A DNA stretch of 64,000 nucleotides from Mesorhabditis belari. Lineage: Eukaryota; Nematoda; Chromadorea; Rhabditida; Rhabditidae. The notes under the pieces were generated by a model. That model made no database searches. It was not told where the DNA came from and worked only from the letters and a program-made list of their open reading frames with translations. Position 1 is the stretch's first letter. The number at the start of each line of letters is the position of its first letter. Shown one piece after another: positions 1 to 11,105 of the stretch. The position numbers and the translations under genes are program-made. The stretch lies in assembly GCA_958450365.1 (NCBI GenBank), contig CAUEEP010000733.1, positions 806,001 through 870,000 on the forward strand, written 5' to 3'.

Positions 1-859
1 TCATGTCGTTTGACTAAAATAAATAAAAAAACAGATTTTTGCTTGACAGACCACTTTAAAATGTAAATGTACAAAACAAAAACTACAAAAACTACAATAA
101 GTCTTTCCAAACCTCCGCATTTGTGCAAAGAAAAGTGACATGAATCATGAACGAGCACCCATCACCGGAACATGTCGCCATATTGTAGCAAATTGCTAAA
201 GGAATAAATCTGATGGTTAGAAAAAACTCTAAAAGCTCACCTAGCTCCGATTGACTCAACTCGGTGCCCGAGAATTGTTGAGCTGGCTTGGTTTCATCGA
301 GATATGGCATCTCGTTCGGACAATTGTTTGGCATTGCTGTCGTTGATGGCACTTCGGTTTTTGGTGCTTCCGTTCCTCCTGTATTTGGTGCCTCGGTTTT
401 TGGGGCATCTGTCTTTGGGGCATCTGTTTTTGGGGCATCTGTCTTTGGTGCTTCTGTTTTTGGGGCTTCGGTTTTCGGCGCTTCCGTTCCTTCGGTATTT
501 GGTGCCTCTGTTTTTGGTGCTTCTGTTTTTGGTCCTTCCGTTCCTTCAGTCTTGGGCTCCTCAGTCTTTGGTGGCTCCGTTTCTGGGGCATCTGTCTTTG
601 GTGCTTCTGTTTTTGGTGCTTCTGTTTTTGGGGCTTCTGTTTTTGGTCCTTCCGTTCCTTCAGTCTTGGGTTCCTCAGTCTTTGGTGCTTCTGTTTTTGG
701 GGCTTCTGTTTTTGGTCCTTCCGTTCCTTCAGTCTTGGGTTCCTCAGTCTTTGGTGCTTCTGTTTTTGGGGCTTCTGTTTTTGGTCCTTCCGTTCCTTCA
801 GTCTTGGGCTCCTCAGTCTTTGGTCGCTCCGTTTTTGGTGCCTCTGTTTTTGGTGCTTC

Positions 860-919
<60 letters not shown>

Positions 920-3900
920 TTTTTTGGTTTCTTTTTTCTTTTTGTTTTCCCTTTTTTTTTGCGTCTGTTTTTGGTGCTTCGGTTTTGGATGCTTCCGTTC
1001 CTTCAGTCTTGGGTTCCTCAGTCTTTGGTGGCTCCGTTTCTGGGGCATCTGTCTTTGGTGCTTCTGTTTTTGGGGCTTCGGTTTTTTGATCGTCCGCTTT
1101 GGACACATAGACGAGTGCCGCCATTTCTGAGTAGTCGCTTATTTGGTTTCTCGGGCAAGAAAGCTAAAAAAGGTTTTTAGTTATTTCTGAAAAATTTTTT
1201 GGACTGCCTAAAAACCGCACCCACTTGAATTGAGCCAACGCTTGTAAAGGAGCACTTTTGGCCGTCGCCATGGATTGTGCAACTAAACTTTTAAGATGAA
1301 AACAAACGTCAACTTTTATTTTTGTATGACTCACTTTTGATGATCTATCCGTTTTTGATTCAAATCAAATGCTTCCACCAAAATGCTCATCTCACTGACG
1401 CGCATCGCCTCGACAGTCATGTCGATGAGAAACTCATCTGAAATGTTTGCAAAAGTTTTGCAATTTGGCTGTAGACTTACTGCAAAAAAGACTTCTATTT
1501 AGGTAGTAATTGACGGGGTTTACAATTTGTGGGTCTTCGTTTCCGTAGTTGTACGTTGTGACGAGAGCTGTTCCCGCGCAAACTCCTTGTGATTCATCAT
1601 ACCATCCTAAATTTTATTTAAAATTCATTTATGAATATGAATCAACCTCTTATCCCTCGATTGTCTTGAGTTAGCCCAATCATTGGGGAGCATCCAGCCG
1701 GAATTCGAAGACTGTATTTGGGATTTTCGAGAAACTGTATTGGATCATTCTCTCTGAAAAACTTTGCAATTGTTGTTACTCACTTGATCTCACAGTTACT
1801 CACTTGATCGTCATAAGTTTGTAGAACTCTTTTCCACCATTGTTTCCCGGTGGACTAAACAGCCAAAGCTCATAGATACAAGCAGGATTATCATTCTAAA
1901 TACAAAATTGAATGTGAAAGAAAAAGAAACCAACAAGGTTCACTTCAAGATAACTCAAAAATCCTTGCTCAAAACTCATTGCCAGCCAAACATCTTGATC
2001 GAACTGGCCAAGCGATAGTTTAAAGTCATCAATCTGTGTTGTGAAGGGTAGTGGGAAAAAGATGGTGTTTGCTAAAGCAATTTCAAACTAAAATTGCGAA
2101 GCAAACGGAAGCACCAAAAACCGTAGAGCCATCAACGACAGCAATGCCAATAAAACTTACCTTCCATCCACTGGGTCACATGAAATCCGAAAGCAAACGT
2201 TGACGGATCAATCTTTGACATTTGATCCCATTCGAGTCCAATCTCACGACTTTCTGAGGACCAAATGCAATATTGAAGAAACAGATTTCCAAATGGTCTT
2301 AATTTTTGCAATTGTAAGTGTAATTTCTCACAATAGCTTTACCTTTTCATACAATCGTGCAGCGGGATCAATTTTTCTTTGTTTAAAGCGTTAAGAATTG
2401 GCAAATTGCTTTCGTCAAAATCACATGGCATCATGGTGTTGATCTAAAGCATTAAAATCCTCATTTAATAAGTAAACTAATTGACCGTGAAATTGTAAAC
2501 AGCTAAATAAAGAGAATTTCTATCGTAAATCGATAAAATTAAAAGCCAACCCCATCGTTTGAACAAATGAAGGTGACATCAAGCGTGATCGAGCAATCAT
2601 CACCAACACATTCCATCATTTTGTAACAAACAGCTAAATAATGAAAATAAATAATGAAATTTTTAAAAAACTAACCCGTTTTCGATTTGCTTAATGTTGT
2701 GCCCGAGAATTGCTGAGCTGGAGTAGTTGCATCAAGTAATGGAATGTTCATCGGACAGTTATTCGGAGTTTTTGTGGTTTTTGGATGCTCCGTTGTCGAC
2801 TCAGTTGATGACTCGGTTTTTGGCGCCTCCGTTTTCTGATCGTCTACTTTCAAGACGTGAACGAGTGCCGCCAATCCCGTGGTTTCTCCAAGCTCTTCAT
2901 TTGGACAAGTCAACTAAAATACACTAGACTAGGTCGATTTTGATGTAAAAGTCCCAAAAATCACCAAAAACTCACTTGAATCGATCCAACTCTCGAAAAT
3001 GAGCACCCTTTCGTGTCTTGGTCAATAATGCAACTGAAATGATGAAAGTTTTTCAAAATTTCTTTATGACAAACGTTTGATCGAGTATCGGATTGTGATC
3101 AAAATCGAAAGCGTTCACCGTTACTGCAATATTCCCAACATCACCATCTGTCAAAAGCTCGACAGTCATGTTGGTGATGGATTCCTCTGAAATTCTTTTT
3201 TTAATGATTTAAATTTATTAAATAAAAATTCTTTACAACCTACTACAAATAATCGTTCGATCCAGGTAATAATCATCTAGAAATGGATTCGAATCATCAA
3301 AATCATCAAAATTCCTGTAACCGGGCGTTGTGACAACGACCGTTCCAGAGCAGTCGTTTTGTGATTCTTTGTACCAGGCTAAACGCATTATTAATCCATA
3401 AACAACTATATTATTTACCATTTTCTCCTTGCTTGTCTTGGCCGAGTCGAATAAACGGCGAGCATCCAGCTGGAATTTGTAGACTGTATTGGGTGTTCTC
3501 AAGGAATTGTTGTGGATCGTTTTCTCTAAAAACGTTCAGCTTTAAATAAAATCTAGCTAACAAACTTGATCGTAAAAAGTTGGTAGAGCTCGTTTCCGCC
3601 ATTTGCTCCTGGTGGGCTGTAGAGCCAAAGGGCATAGCCACACTCGAGATTGTTGTCATTCTAAAAGCTGATCTTGATTCTAAAAGATATTGAATTTTCT
3701 GACCGTTTTCACTTCCAAATAATCCAGCAATCCTTTCTCAAAATTCATTGCAATCCAAGTCGATTGTTCGGATTTCTCAAGGGAGAACTCGAAGCTGTCG
3801 ACCAGTGTCGTAAAAGGAATCGGGAGGAAGTCAGTGTTGGCTAAAATCTGCTGGTATCAGAACTTGTAGCAAGGTTTAGTGAACTTTTATTGAATTATTA

Positions 3901-4862
3901 GCCTTTTATTGCTTACAGTCTGAACTTTAAACCCACGTGTCATAAGCGAGTTTGCACGAAACAAGAAAGCCACTGTCGACATGTCGATTTTCGTCTCCGT
4001 GTCCCACAAAACTCCAAGCTTGCTGGACACCGATACCGAGTCCCACGAACAGCTTTTTAGTTTTCGTGTACCGATAGTTGCCCTAATAAAAAAAAGCATT
4101 TAAAACTGTTGTGCTAATGGCGAAAACCTTGTTTTGCAGGCGGTAAATGCCGGTTTTTCACCATTGGAAGCAATTTTAAATGGAAGAGCGTCGGCGGTGA
4201 TCTCATTGCATGGCAACATGTTGTCTTTCTGTAAGAATTGTGGATATAAGCGGATAGGATTGGTTTTGATACGATATGATCCATTTTATCTAACTTATAT
4301 CTACTGTATGGCAATTAAGCTGACCACGTCGTCCGAGCAAAGGTAGGCAAAATCGAGCGTGATCGGACACTCGTCGACATCACACTCCGAGATCTCGGTG
4401 CAGATAGCTGAGAGCGTGGATTTTATTGGTTTTGCTTTTGCTTCCTCCTGCAACCCTTGCATTCAGCTTAAGGCGCTTTCGTCTAATATTTACTTTTTAA
4501 TACTATCTAAAATAGTAACTACATTCTAAAGGTCTAAGTACTTACCGTAAATACTGTAATTGGACTCCGTGGGGTACTATTTTTTTCCCTATAGGGTACT
4601 TTTTTTTTCCCTCCCCCTCTAGGGTGGGGTATTATTAGAGGCGTGGGGTCCAATTACAGTATTTACGGTATGTATTTACGAATAGTTACTTGAAATCACC
4701 TTGATTTTTGTCACTCTTCAACGCCGATCCCGAGTATTGTTGAGCGGGCGTGTTCGCGCTCAGCTCGAGTGGTTGCTTCCAGGGACAATTTTTACTGGCA
4801 ACTCGATCCAAAGAGAAAACTAGTAAGATTGCTGGAATCCAAAACCCATTCTTGAACCTCAT
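1..4862 (-). CDS. Multi-unit CUB-like (DUF141/CUB_2) secreted protein, 3' end beyond window
   Basis: About 20 short exons read on the minus strand. The first exon (4862 to about 4690) has a signal peptide, MRFKNGFWIPAILLVFSL, and then the unit opening CPWKQPLELSANTPAQQYSG. Each unit continues with a Cys-rich strand (ICTEISECDVDECPITLDFA), a CSW segment, a PFTT..VDSF segment, ALWLYSPPGANGG, an IPAGCSP motif and a C-terminal Cys pair. Unit 1 runs to about 2870 and unit 2 from about 2760 to 1130; unit 3 starts near 290 and leaves the window. One continuous exon (about 2913-2680) holds the end of unit 1, a Thr-rich linker and the start of unit 2, so the units are fused rather than separate genes. 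CUB-like proteins in C. elegans are secreted and often pathogen-induced; the role here is inferred. The frame breaks at the 57-T run (862-918). Confidence 0.8.
290..1100 (-). repeat. KTEAP-type tandem repeat linker of the CUB-like gene
   Basis: The coding strand repeats a 15-base unit giving PKTEA/PKTEE/PKTEG pentapeptides, with periodic GTEG breaks, between units 2 and 3. Rich in Thr, Pro, Glu and Lys, it would be an extended, possibly O-glycosylated spacer. The plus-strand reading (VFGASVFGAS) is a shadow. The much shorter linker between units 1 and 2 (KTEAPKTESSTESTTEHPKT) shows the likely starting state. Confidence 0.75.
862..918. repeat. 57-base poly(T) run inside coding exon
   Basis: An uninterrupted T run (poly-Lys on the minus strand) sits within the KTEAP linker, next to further A/T-heavy sequence to about 960. 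The KTEAP frame before and after the run differs, so its length is probably wrong in this sequence. A real run of this length in a coding exon would be exceptional. Confidence 0.85.
4543..4670. mobile_element. Short copy of the TACCGTAAATAC miniature element
   Basis: Begins TACCGTAAATACTGTAAT and ends with its inverse, ATTACAGTATTTACGGTA. Only about 128 bases; the interior is C/T-rich and lacks the core of the longer copies. It lies in the first intron of the CUB-like gene. Confidence 0.8.
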
Positions 4863-5260
4863 TCTTGAATAGTAAAATGGGGAATGAGAAACCATGAAGT
4901 TTACCTTTCGTTTTCACTATCTCATCGTTTTTCTCGCCGCTTCACAATGCGATTAGCGCCTCGAGAAAAGCCGCCTATGGATTTTGTGATAATGACCCTA
5001 CCCCTACCCCTTCTGAAGGATTGATCCATTCGTTTTTCGAATCAAGCATTAAAAAATAAAAATTTCACGCCTGAAACACGTTTCTTCGGGTTGAAACTTA
5101 AGAAAGCGCCTTATTGTCATAATAAAACAGGAATTCGACGTCATTCACACAACACTCTTCAACCTGCTTACCCATTAACCAATTTAAATGAGCTTTAAGC
5201 TATCTGATTCGTATTTTTTGACTAATTGGTTTTTGGAAAATTTTGTCCAAAAACGCCGCC
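4863..5260. other. Intergenic, 5' flank of CUB-like gene
   Basis: No ORF with coding character. Presumed promoter side of the gene starting at 4862; no TATA box or operator could be defended. Confidence 0.4.
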
Positions 5261-6524
5261 ATTTTATCCTCCCCAAGCCAATACTTGAAAAAGTGAAATT
5301 TCTAGTGATTTCTAGTGATTTCTAGTGAATTTCCTAGTGGAAATAATAGTGAATTACATATGTCGTTGAAATAGTTGTGAATTTCGTGCTGTGTGATGGA
5401 CACAATTCGAATGAACACAGGATTCTTGAGTATCAAAATTTTTTTTGAATAAAGTTCTTAAAAGTTTTGAAATAAAAAAACTTTTCCTAAGAAAGGCTAA
5501 GAAAAATGTGAAAAATCAATGAAGTGAAAACGGAATTGAAAATCGAGGCTTCAAAGTCGATAATTTGGTGAGCCGTCAAGGAAAACCCACATATCAATCA
5601 ATAATGGTTGAATAAGCAGCCGACCGTGACGCTTTTACACAAGAAAGCCCGATTGGAGTTCGCCAAGGCTCATATGAACCAAGATTGATCTAAAGTTAGA
5701 AAACAACCGATATTCTCGTTTAGGGAACCTCTTCCGATGAGAAGAAATGAAATTTGGCTGGCTCCGATGGTGTTGACTATTGAAGGGATCTTCGACGTGA
5801 TCCGATCGTGTTTAGAAACTTTGAGGCTGGTTCTGTGATCGTTTGGACCGCTGATACTGATGGAACGGTCGCTCTGAAGATGGTTTCAAATCGGATGAAT
5901 CGTTTTGACTATATAGATGTCTTGGACGATTTGCTTGCTGCTGTTTTTGCTCCTAAATCCAATCGTTTTCTATGTGTTTCAACACGACAACGCGTCAATT
6001 CATCGAGCCGAGATTGGCTGAACAGCAACAACATTGCAATTTTGGACTGACCCGCCCGATCTCCTGCCCTCAATCCAATATAGAATTTAAGGAAAATACA
6101 AGAATCATCGTCAGTTTCAAGTTGCGGCACTTGAAGCAGCCCGTTTGGCCCATTCGTTTTGGCCTGGAGCGATCTCGACGTCTCTGCTCTTCAAAACCTC
6201 ATCAATTCAATGCCAAACCGCATTTTTCAAGTAATTAATTGTTTTGGTGCAGATTATTAGTTTTGATTTTCACTTTTTATCTTTAATTTTTGTCGATAAA
6301 TAAAAATGTTTTCATTAGTACGCTTAAGAATTTGAAACCGTTTATTTACCAAAAAGTTTCTATTTTGAAAGCTTTCCTTTTACAGTATTCTAATTTTTAG
6401 TGCTTTTTTTTTAGGTTTTAAGACACACTATTTTCAATAGAAAAGGAATAATCGTTGTAGCGTTGTTCAAAATGCAAAAATCTTTATTTTGGAGGGTGTA
6501 CTTAAGAATTTGAAACGCCCTGTA
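5260..6524 (+). mobile_element. Degraded Tc1-like transposon
   Basis: Broken reading frames carry Tc1 transposase pieces: KKARLEFAKAHMNQD (about 5640), LAGSDGV (about 5755), then FRNFEAGSVIVW (about 5810) through NRMNRFDYIDVL, and finally NSSSRDWLNSNNIAILD and PARSPALNPIEF near 6000-6090, the region leading to the last catalytic acid. Several frameshifts and stops prevent function. The right end is a recognisable terminal repeat (about 6490-6524, ending GAAACGCCCTGTA). I could not find a clean left terminal repeat, so the left edge is approximate. Confidence 0.8.
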
Positions 6525-6549
6525 GCAATAAAATGAAGTACGTGGTAGT

Positions 6550-8170
6550 TTAACACTGCATGACTTGAAGACTCTCGACGAAACCGATTGGAAGCTGAAA
6601 TTTGAAGTGTTTTAATCAGAAACTGCTTTTCCAACCTGTTGCCATTCGGGAAGCAATCCAACTGTCATACTTGGATCGATTAAGTTGCCTGGTCGTAGCT
6701 GAGATTTTGAGATTTTAAGTATTTTAGCGAAAAACCAAACCTGCCCACAGCTGAAAGAAGAAAGGGCGTTGTTTTGGAGAGTGCCTGAAAGAAGTATCCA
6801 TTAACAAAACCTAATAGAAACTCAAAAACTCTACTTGACAAAAAGTTCTGCCTAACCTGATAGAAGATAATCTTTCCCGGCCATGATTGGCAGACCGCAA
6901 GCCGCAGAATTTATGGGAGTGGTGACGAATTGGGGGAAGGGTCATCATACCGCCGGGTGACTAAATACTGAGATTTAGACCAAAGACTAATAATTAACAG
7001 ATTCGCGTACAACCGCGTAGTCGTTACTATTTTACTGATAATTTGGTGAGAATCGAAAGATAAACTAAACTATTATCATCATTCGAAAGCCCTAAATCTT
7101 CTCTTGAAAACTAGTACAAAGTTACAGAAAACTTTCTACTAAATGAATAAAAAAAAGTCCTTAAAGGCACCAGATCAAAGTGGCCTTTTAATACGAGAGC
7201 CACGGGGAATTATAGAATCGGCTATGCTGATTCTTCATATGCTTCTACTTTTTCCAAAGAAGCTCTGTAACGCGAGATATCTGGCATCAAAGTTTAGGCT
7301 GTTTTTCGGAGTCCTTATAAGCTTTTTCTCTCCTAACTAAACTAAAACTCTGGAATCTTTCTGGAGACGAGCACACTATCCATTGCGTCATCAGCTCTCT
7401 GTTTTACAACAAAAGAAAAAGCTTATAAGGACTCCGAAAAACGGTCTAAACTTTGATGCCAGATATCTCGCGTTACAGAGCTCCTTTGGAAAAAGTAGAA
7501 GCATATGAAGAATCAGCATAGCCGATTCTATAATTCCCCGTGGCTCTCGTATTAAAAGGCCACTTTGATCTGGTGCCTTTCCCTAGTTAGAAACTTGAGT
7601 TGACATCAAAATCATCGTCATCAGTTGACATCAAAATCATGGTGGGTCGTATTGTCGTGAATGTGTTAAAGATTTATATTATAAACTTCATCGGAAGTAT
7701 AGTAAAAAGGCAGTAGAACTCGTTTATACAAGATATTTTGGACATGAAGCTAGCTGAATCTGGATCTGTTACTTAAAGTTTCCTTTTACTAGTTCATTCT
7801 TTATTCATTACCCTGATACAACTCAAAAATGCTTACGAATATTTACGATATGGTATATTTCTGGTTTCAAAAAGATAAACCTTAAAAATCTGGATATGTT
7901 GCACGGTGAAGGCGGATTGAAGGGGATTCGTGGATGGCTGTTGTGCTAGTACTCTCACGTGGGATACTAGAAAACATGTTCTTTTTTGTTATTTAGCTTT
8001 TTAAATGGCTTTCTACTTAACTGCTACTTAAATTGGAAACTCAAAAGTTTACCCCAATCAGCTTGACAGAAAGTCTCTTGCATCGTCCCCGGAGCACAGC
8101 CACAACCAAATAAAATCGTGATGAAAGAAAGGAAAAAGATGAAACCGCTTGAGAATTGAAAGGAGCTCAT
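6550..8170 (-). CDS. TIMP-like metalloprotease inhibitor, with a frame break
   Basis: Exon 1 (8170 to about 8058) encodes a signal peptide followed by CGCAPGTMQETFCQADW, the cysteine-first N-terminus by which TIMPs chelate the protease zinc. The next exon gives VSHVRVLAQQPSTNPL and TVQHIQIFK; then VTTPINSAACGLPIMAGKDY, GTLQNNALSSFSCGQ, and a final exon ending in Cys before TAA. This is an N-terminal NTR-fold TIMP domain of normal nematode size. Between the FK exon and VTTPIN, a likely exon (YLVTRRYDDPSPN) runs out of frame by one base at a five-base homopolymer (6932-6936 on the plus strand). This is either a sequencing error or a disabling mutation. A long palindrome sits in an intron. TIMPs act in the extracellular matrix. 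Confidence 0.75.
7163..7580. mobile_element. Fold-back element in TIMP intron
   Basis: Two nearly identical arms in inverted orientation: about 7163-7329 and 7414-7580 (about 167 bases each), separated by about 84 bases. The arms include AGATATCTGGCATCAAAG and its complement. No coding capacity. Such perfection suggests a recent miniature fold-back transposon. Confidence 0.85.
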
Positions 8171-9021
8171 TTCGGTATTGAAATAATTAAATATCAAACT
8201 GGTAAATTATCCCAGAAATCTCTTTATAACACTGATCAATTCGTTGAAAAGAAAATAAACATTGTTTTTGTTTTTGATCGAAATGTTCACCCAGTTTGAA
8301 AGATGTTTTGATAAAGTGAAGTGACGTAGTTTTCGCGTTTCGTGCGCCGAGAAATATCTAGATCTATCCTTAAGTTTTTTTTCTTTCACTCTGCCAAAAA
8401 CTGAAATGTTTCGAGTAAAAGAGAGAATCACTTTGCCTACACTTTTTACTTTATTATTGAATTTATTAGCTACTCTTTTCCATCAAATTCACTAAATCTG
8501 GTTGATTTTGTCTTAAAATAAGTCAAAGTGATTGTAAAATGCGAGTTATTTTCCAAGTTTTTGATTATGCTTGTTCAGTTGGTTGGGTTAGTGATTTAGA
8601 TAGTGTAAAATTTGATTTATTTAGAGAATCTAAATTGTTATTTCTTAAATATTGGTATTTAAAATTGCCATTAAATAAGAAAAATTTGTTTTTTTGGCTC
8701 GTTTGATTATTGTTTTTGAAAATTCAAGCTGATAAATGCTGAGAAAGTGACTGTGATTGTAATCTGAAAAAGAATGAAAAATGGATCGACGGTTCAATAG
8801 TTCAATAGAAGTGTTCAATAGAAATGTTTTTTCTTTTTGAAAACTTTTATTCGTTCTGTTTAGCCATTCTAATAAGAACTGTGGTTTTTGAAACCGTTAG
8901 AGACAAATGCGACAGTGAATATTGCAAATTGAAGATTGGTTCATTGGAAAGGATCTAATTTTCAATCAAAAATACAAAGCAATCAAAAGTTCTATTAATA
9001 AAGAAAACTGAAAATCGATTC

Positions 9022-9769
9022 TTAAACTCTTGCACATGGAGTAGTAGGAGCTATCGTTGGCATTGCCTGAAAAATATATGAGAACTGTTGATTAAAGATT
9101 GTAATCTTAAAGACACTACTTAAAGACATACTTTTAAAAGAATAGTTTTCAATTTTTTAACTAAATTATAATTGAAATCACTCACTTTCTGCATGCAAAT
9201 AAACGGCCAAATGGCTCTCGAAGTTGAGGTGTCCCATTTTTCCCGTTGAAAGATTCATCAAAATGTTTCCTGCTGGTACAGCTGAAGTAGCTTTTTTCAA
9301 ATCCCTTTTATAAGTTGAAAATACCTGGTCGAAAGTTTTGATAAACATCAGGAGATCCGTCATTCCAATAAACTCTTCCTGAGTCATATGTCCCGCCCAG
9401 CCAAACGTAGCCCACATTCTTAAAATCTCAAGTTGGCAAGTTGTTAAAAACTCTTACCATAGTGAACGCTTCGGCCATCATTTGAATGAGATCGTTGTCA
9501 AACGCGTTGCTGATTGAGCCTGTATGACCTTGGAAACTGGAAATTTTATTAGAGTTTTTGATTGTTTCTCTTAACTTACTAATTTTCACAAAATTTCTCC
9601 GCATTGTCAAACGTTTCATTGTAAGGAACGACGAAGAAACAACTTCCATCAGAACCGGTCACCGCATTGCTTGGACACGTTGCCCAGATGCCAGCTGAAC
9701 TTTAAGTTTACAAATTTTTAACTACCATTCACCGATCAACGAAACCAAGTAAATTAGCGAATATTTCAT
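9022..9769 (-). CDS. Secreted C-type-lectin-like protein
   Basis: Exon 1 (9769 to about 9735) encodes a short signal sequence MKYSLIYLVSLI. Exon 2 gives CPSNAVTGSDGSCFFVVPYN then ETFDNAEKFCEN, matching the start of a C-type lectin domain (Cys, then aromatic, then F..A..FC). It continues with GHTGSISNAFDNDLI, the usual position of the GG.LASI..A.EN motif. The distal half (MWATFGWAGHMTQEEF and onwards) does not show the canonical WIG/WND carbohydrate-binding motifs, so sugar binding is doubtful. The last exon is short and ends APTTPCARV. Nematode clec genes are often immune effectors; that role is inferred. Confidence 0.6.
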
Positions 9770-9899
9770 GCTTTTTGAAGAAATGAATTGCTTGAAATGA
9801 GATAAGAAAGAATTTCTTGAAAAAAAATAATCTCTGCTTTCGATTCAATCAAAAAAAGCACACCAAAGAGACAAGGAATTTCGCTGATTTCTCGACTTG

Positions 9900-10075
9900 T
9901 CATCAATGATCAAAAACCAAATTCACCAAAATGTGTTCTTTTTGATCAATGACGCAATTCTGAAAATGTTTATTAATCCCAATAAGGTCCATACTTAGCA
10001 CAATTGACCCAATTCGATCTTGTCTTGTCCAATCTTGTCGCAATCACAATCCGTTGTGCAGCTTTTCTAAATGAT
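9900..10075 (-). pseudogene. Possible Cys-rich exon remnant
   Basis: Two short reading segments on the minus strand, SCTTDCDCDKIGQDKIELGQ and, after an intron-like gap, NCVIDQKEHILVNLVFDH. The second resembles the CIIDQD segment of CUB-like units. No start or signal peptide was found nearby, so this is probably a leftover fragment. Confidence 0.3.
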
Positions 10076-10139
10076 GAGAAGCATGTTTTAAAGTAAAGTT
10101 TGGGTGATAATTAAAAAATTGATAATTAAAATTGCATAT

Positions 10140-10311
10140 TTTTGATTAATAAAAAAATTTTGTGTGGGTATTAAAAAGGGTTTTTGTTGGTGTGTATAAT
10201 AAAAATATTTTTTAAAAAATTTTTTTTTTTTTAAAAAATTTTTTTTAATAAAATTATTAAAAAAGATGTATTATTTTATTTTTTTTTTTTTTTTTTATAT
10301 TTTTGTAAAAA

Positions 10312-10351
<40 letters not shown>

Positions 10352-10490
10352 AAAAAAGGGAAAAAAAAAAAAATATAAACAAAAAAAAAAAAAAATATGG
10401 AAAGGGGTATATTTTTTTTTTTTTTTAAAATTAAATATTATTATAAAAATAAAAAATTAATATAATTAATATTTTTTTAGATAACTTGAA
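10140..10490. repeat. A/T-only low-complexity stretch
   Basis: Mostly long T and A runs with isolated G residues and almost no C for about 350 bases. It is unlike the flanking sequence and unlikely to encode the small ORF it contains. Most likely a poorly resolved assembly or basecalling region. Confidence 0.7.
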
Positions 10491-11105
10491 TAAATGAATA
10501 ATAAAAATGCACAATTGGCATGAATAGCAAATGAGATTGGGCACAGTCATAAGGAGATTCGGTCGGTGCATCGAATCAAAGAAATTCTAATAAAACATGG
10601 TTGGTTTTCAAACGAGTTTTATGTAAATGAATTCAGAAAAGAATGCATATTGTATTCTCTGATGTTTGATGAAGATTTTGAGACAACTATACTTTTTTTA
10701 TACTTTTTAGATTCATGTTTATATTGATTAACAACCGACAACCAAACGATTTTCACTAAAACTAAATCATCGGTAGTCAGGGTTAATCATTTTGTACATT
10801 TTTGTACACATTTAAACATCAATATCTTTTTAGTATATAAAACCCTAAGCATTCTATTGATTTGTAAGGATTTAGAGAAAATTCCATTCGAGTTATTTCA
10901 ACAATAAATTCTGGGGTAAATTTAGAAAAGAGCAGCTAAAAATTAGCTAAAAATTGTCAAGCAAAGATTGAAATGAGTCACAATGTTTGTTAAAGACTTT
11001 TGAGACAAGCTATAGCTGTTAGAATGTTTTCAAAAGGATATATAAAATTGAGAAATCTTATATTTTCTGTAAAGAACGTTTTTTAATACTTGAAATCAAC
11101 TTTTA
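10491..11105. other. Intergenic, no gene seen
   Basis: AT-rich sequence without ORFs of coding character or recognisable repeats. Confidence 0.4.

Noticed and set aside
288..1130. Long plus-strand ORF VFGASVFGAS
   Set aside because: Complement of the KTEAP coding repeat; the minus strand has flanking CUB-like exons and splice sites, the plus strand has none.
10266..10460. Phe/Lys-rich 64-residue ORF
   Set aside because: Low-complexity A/T block, probably an artefact.
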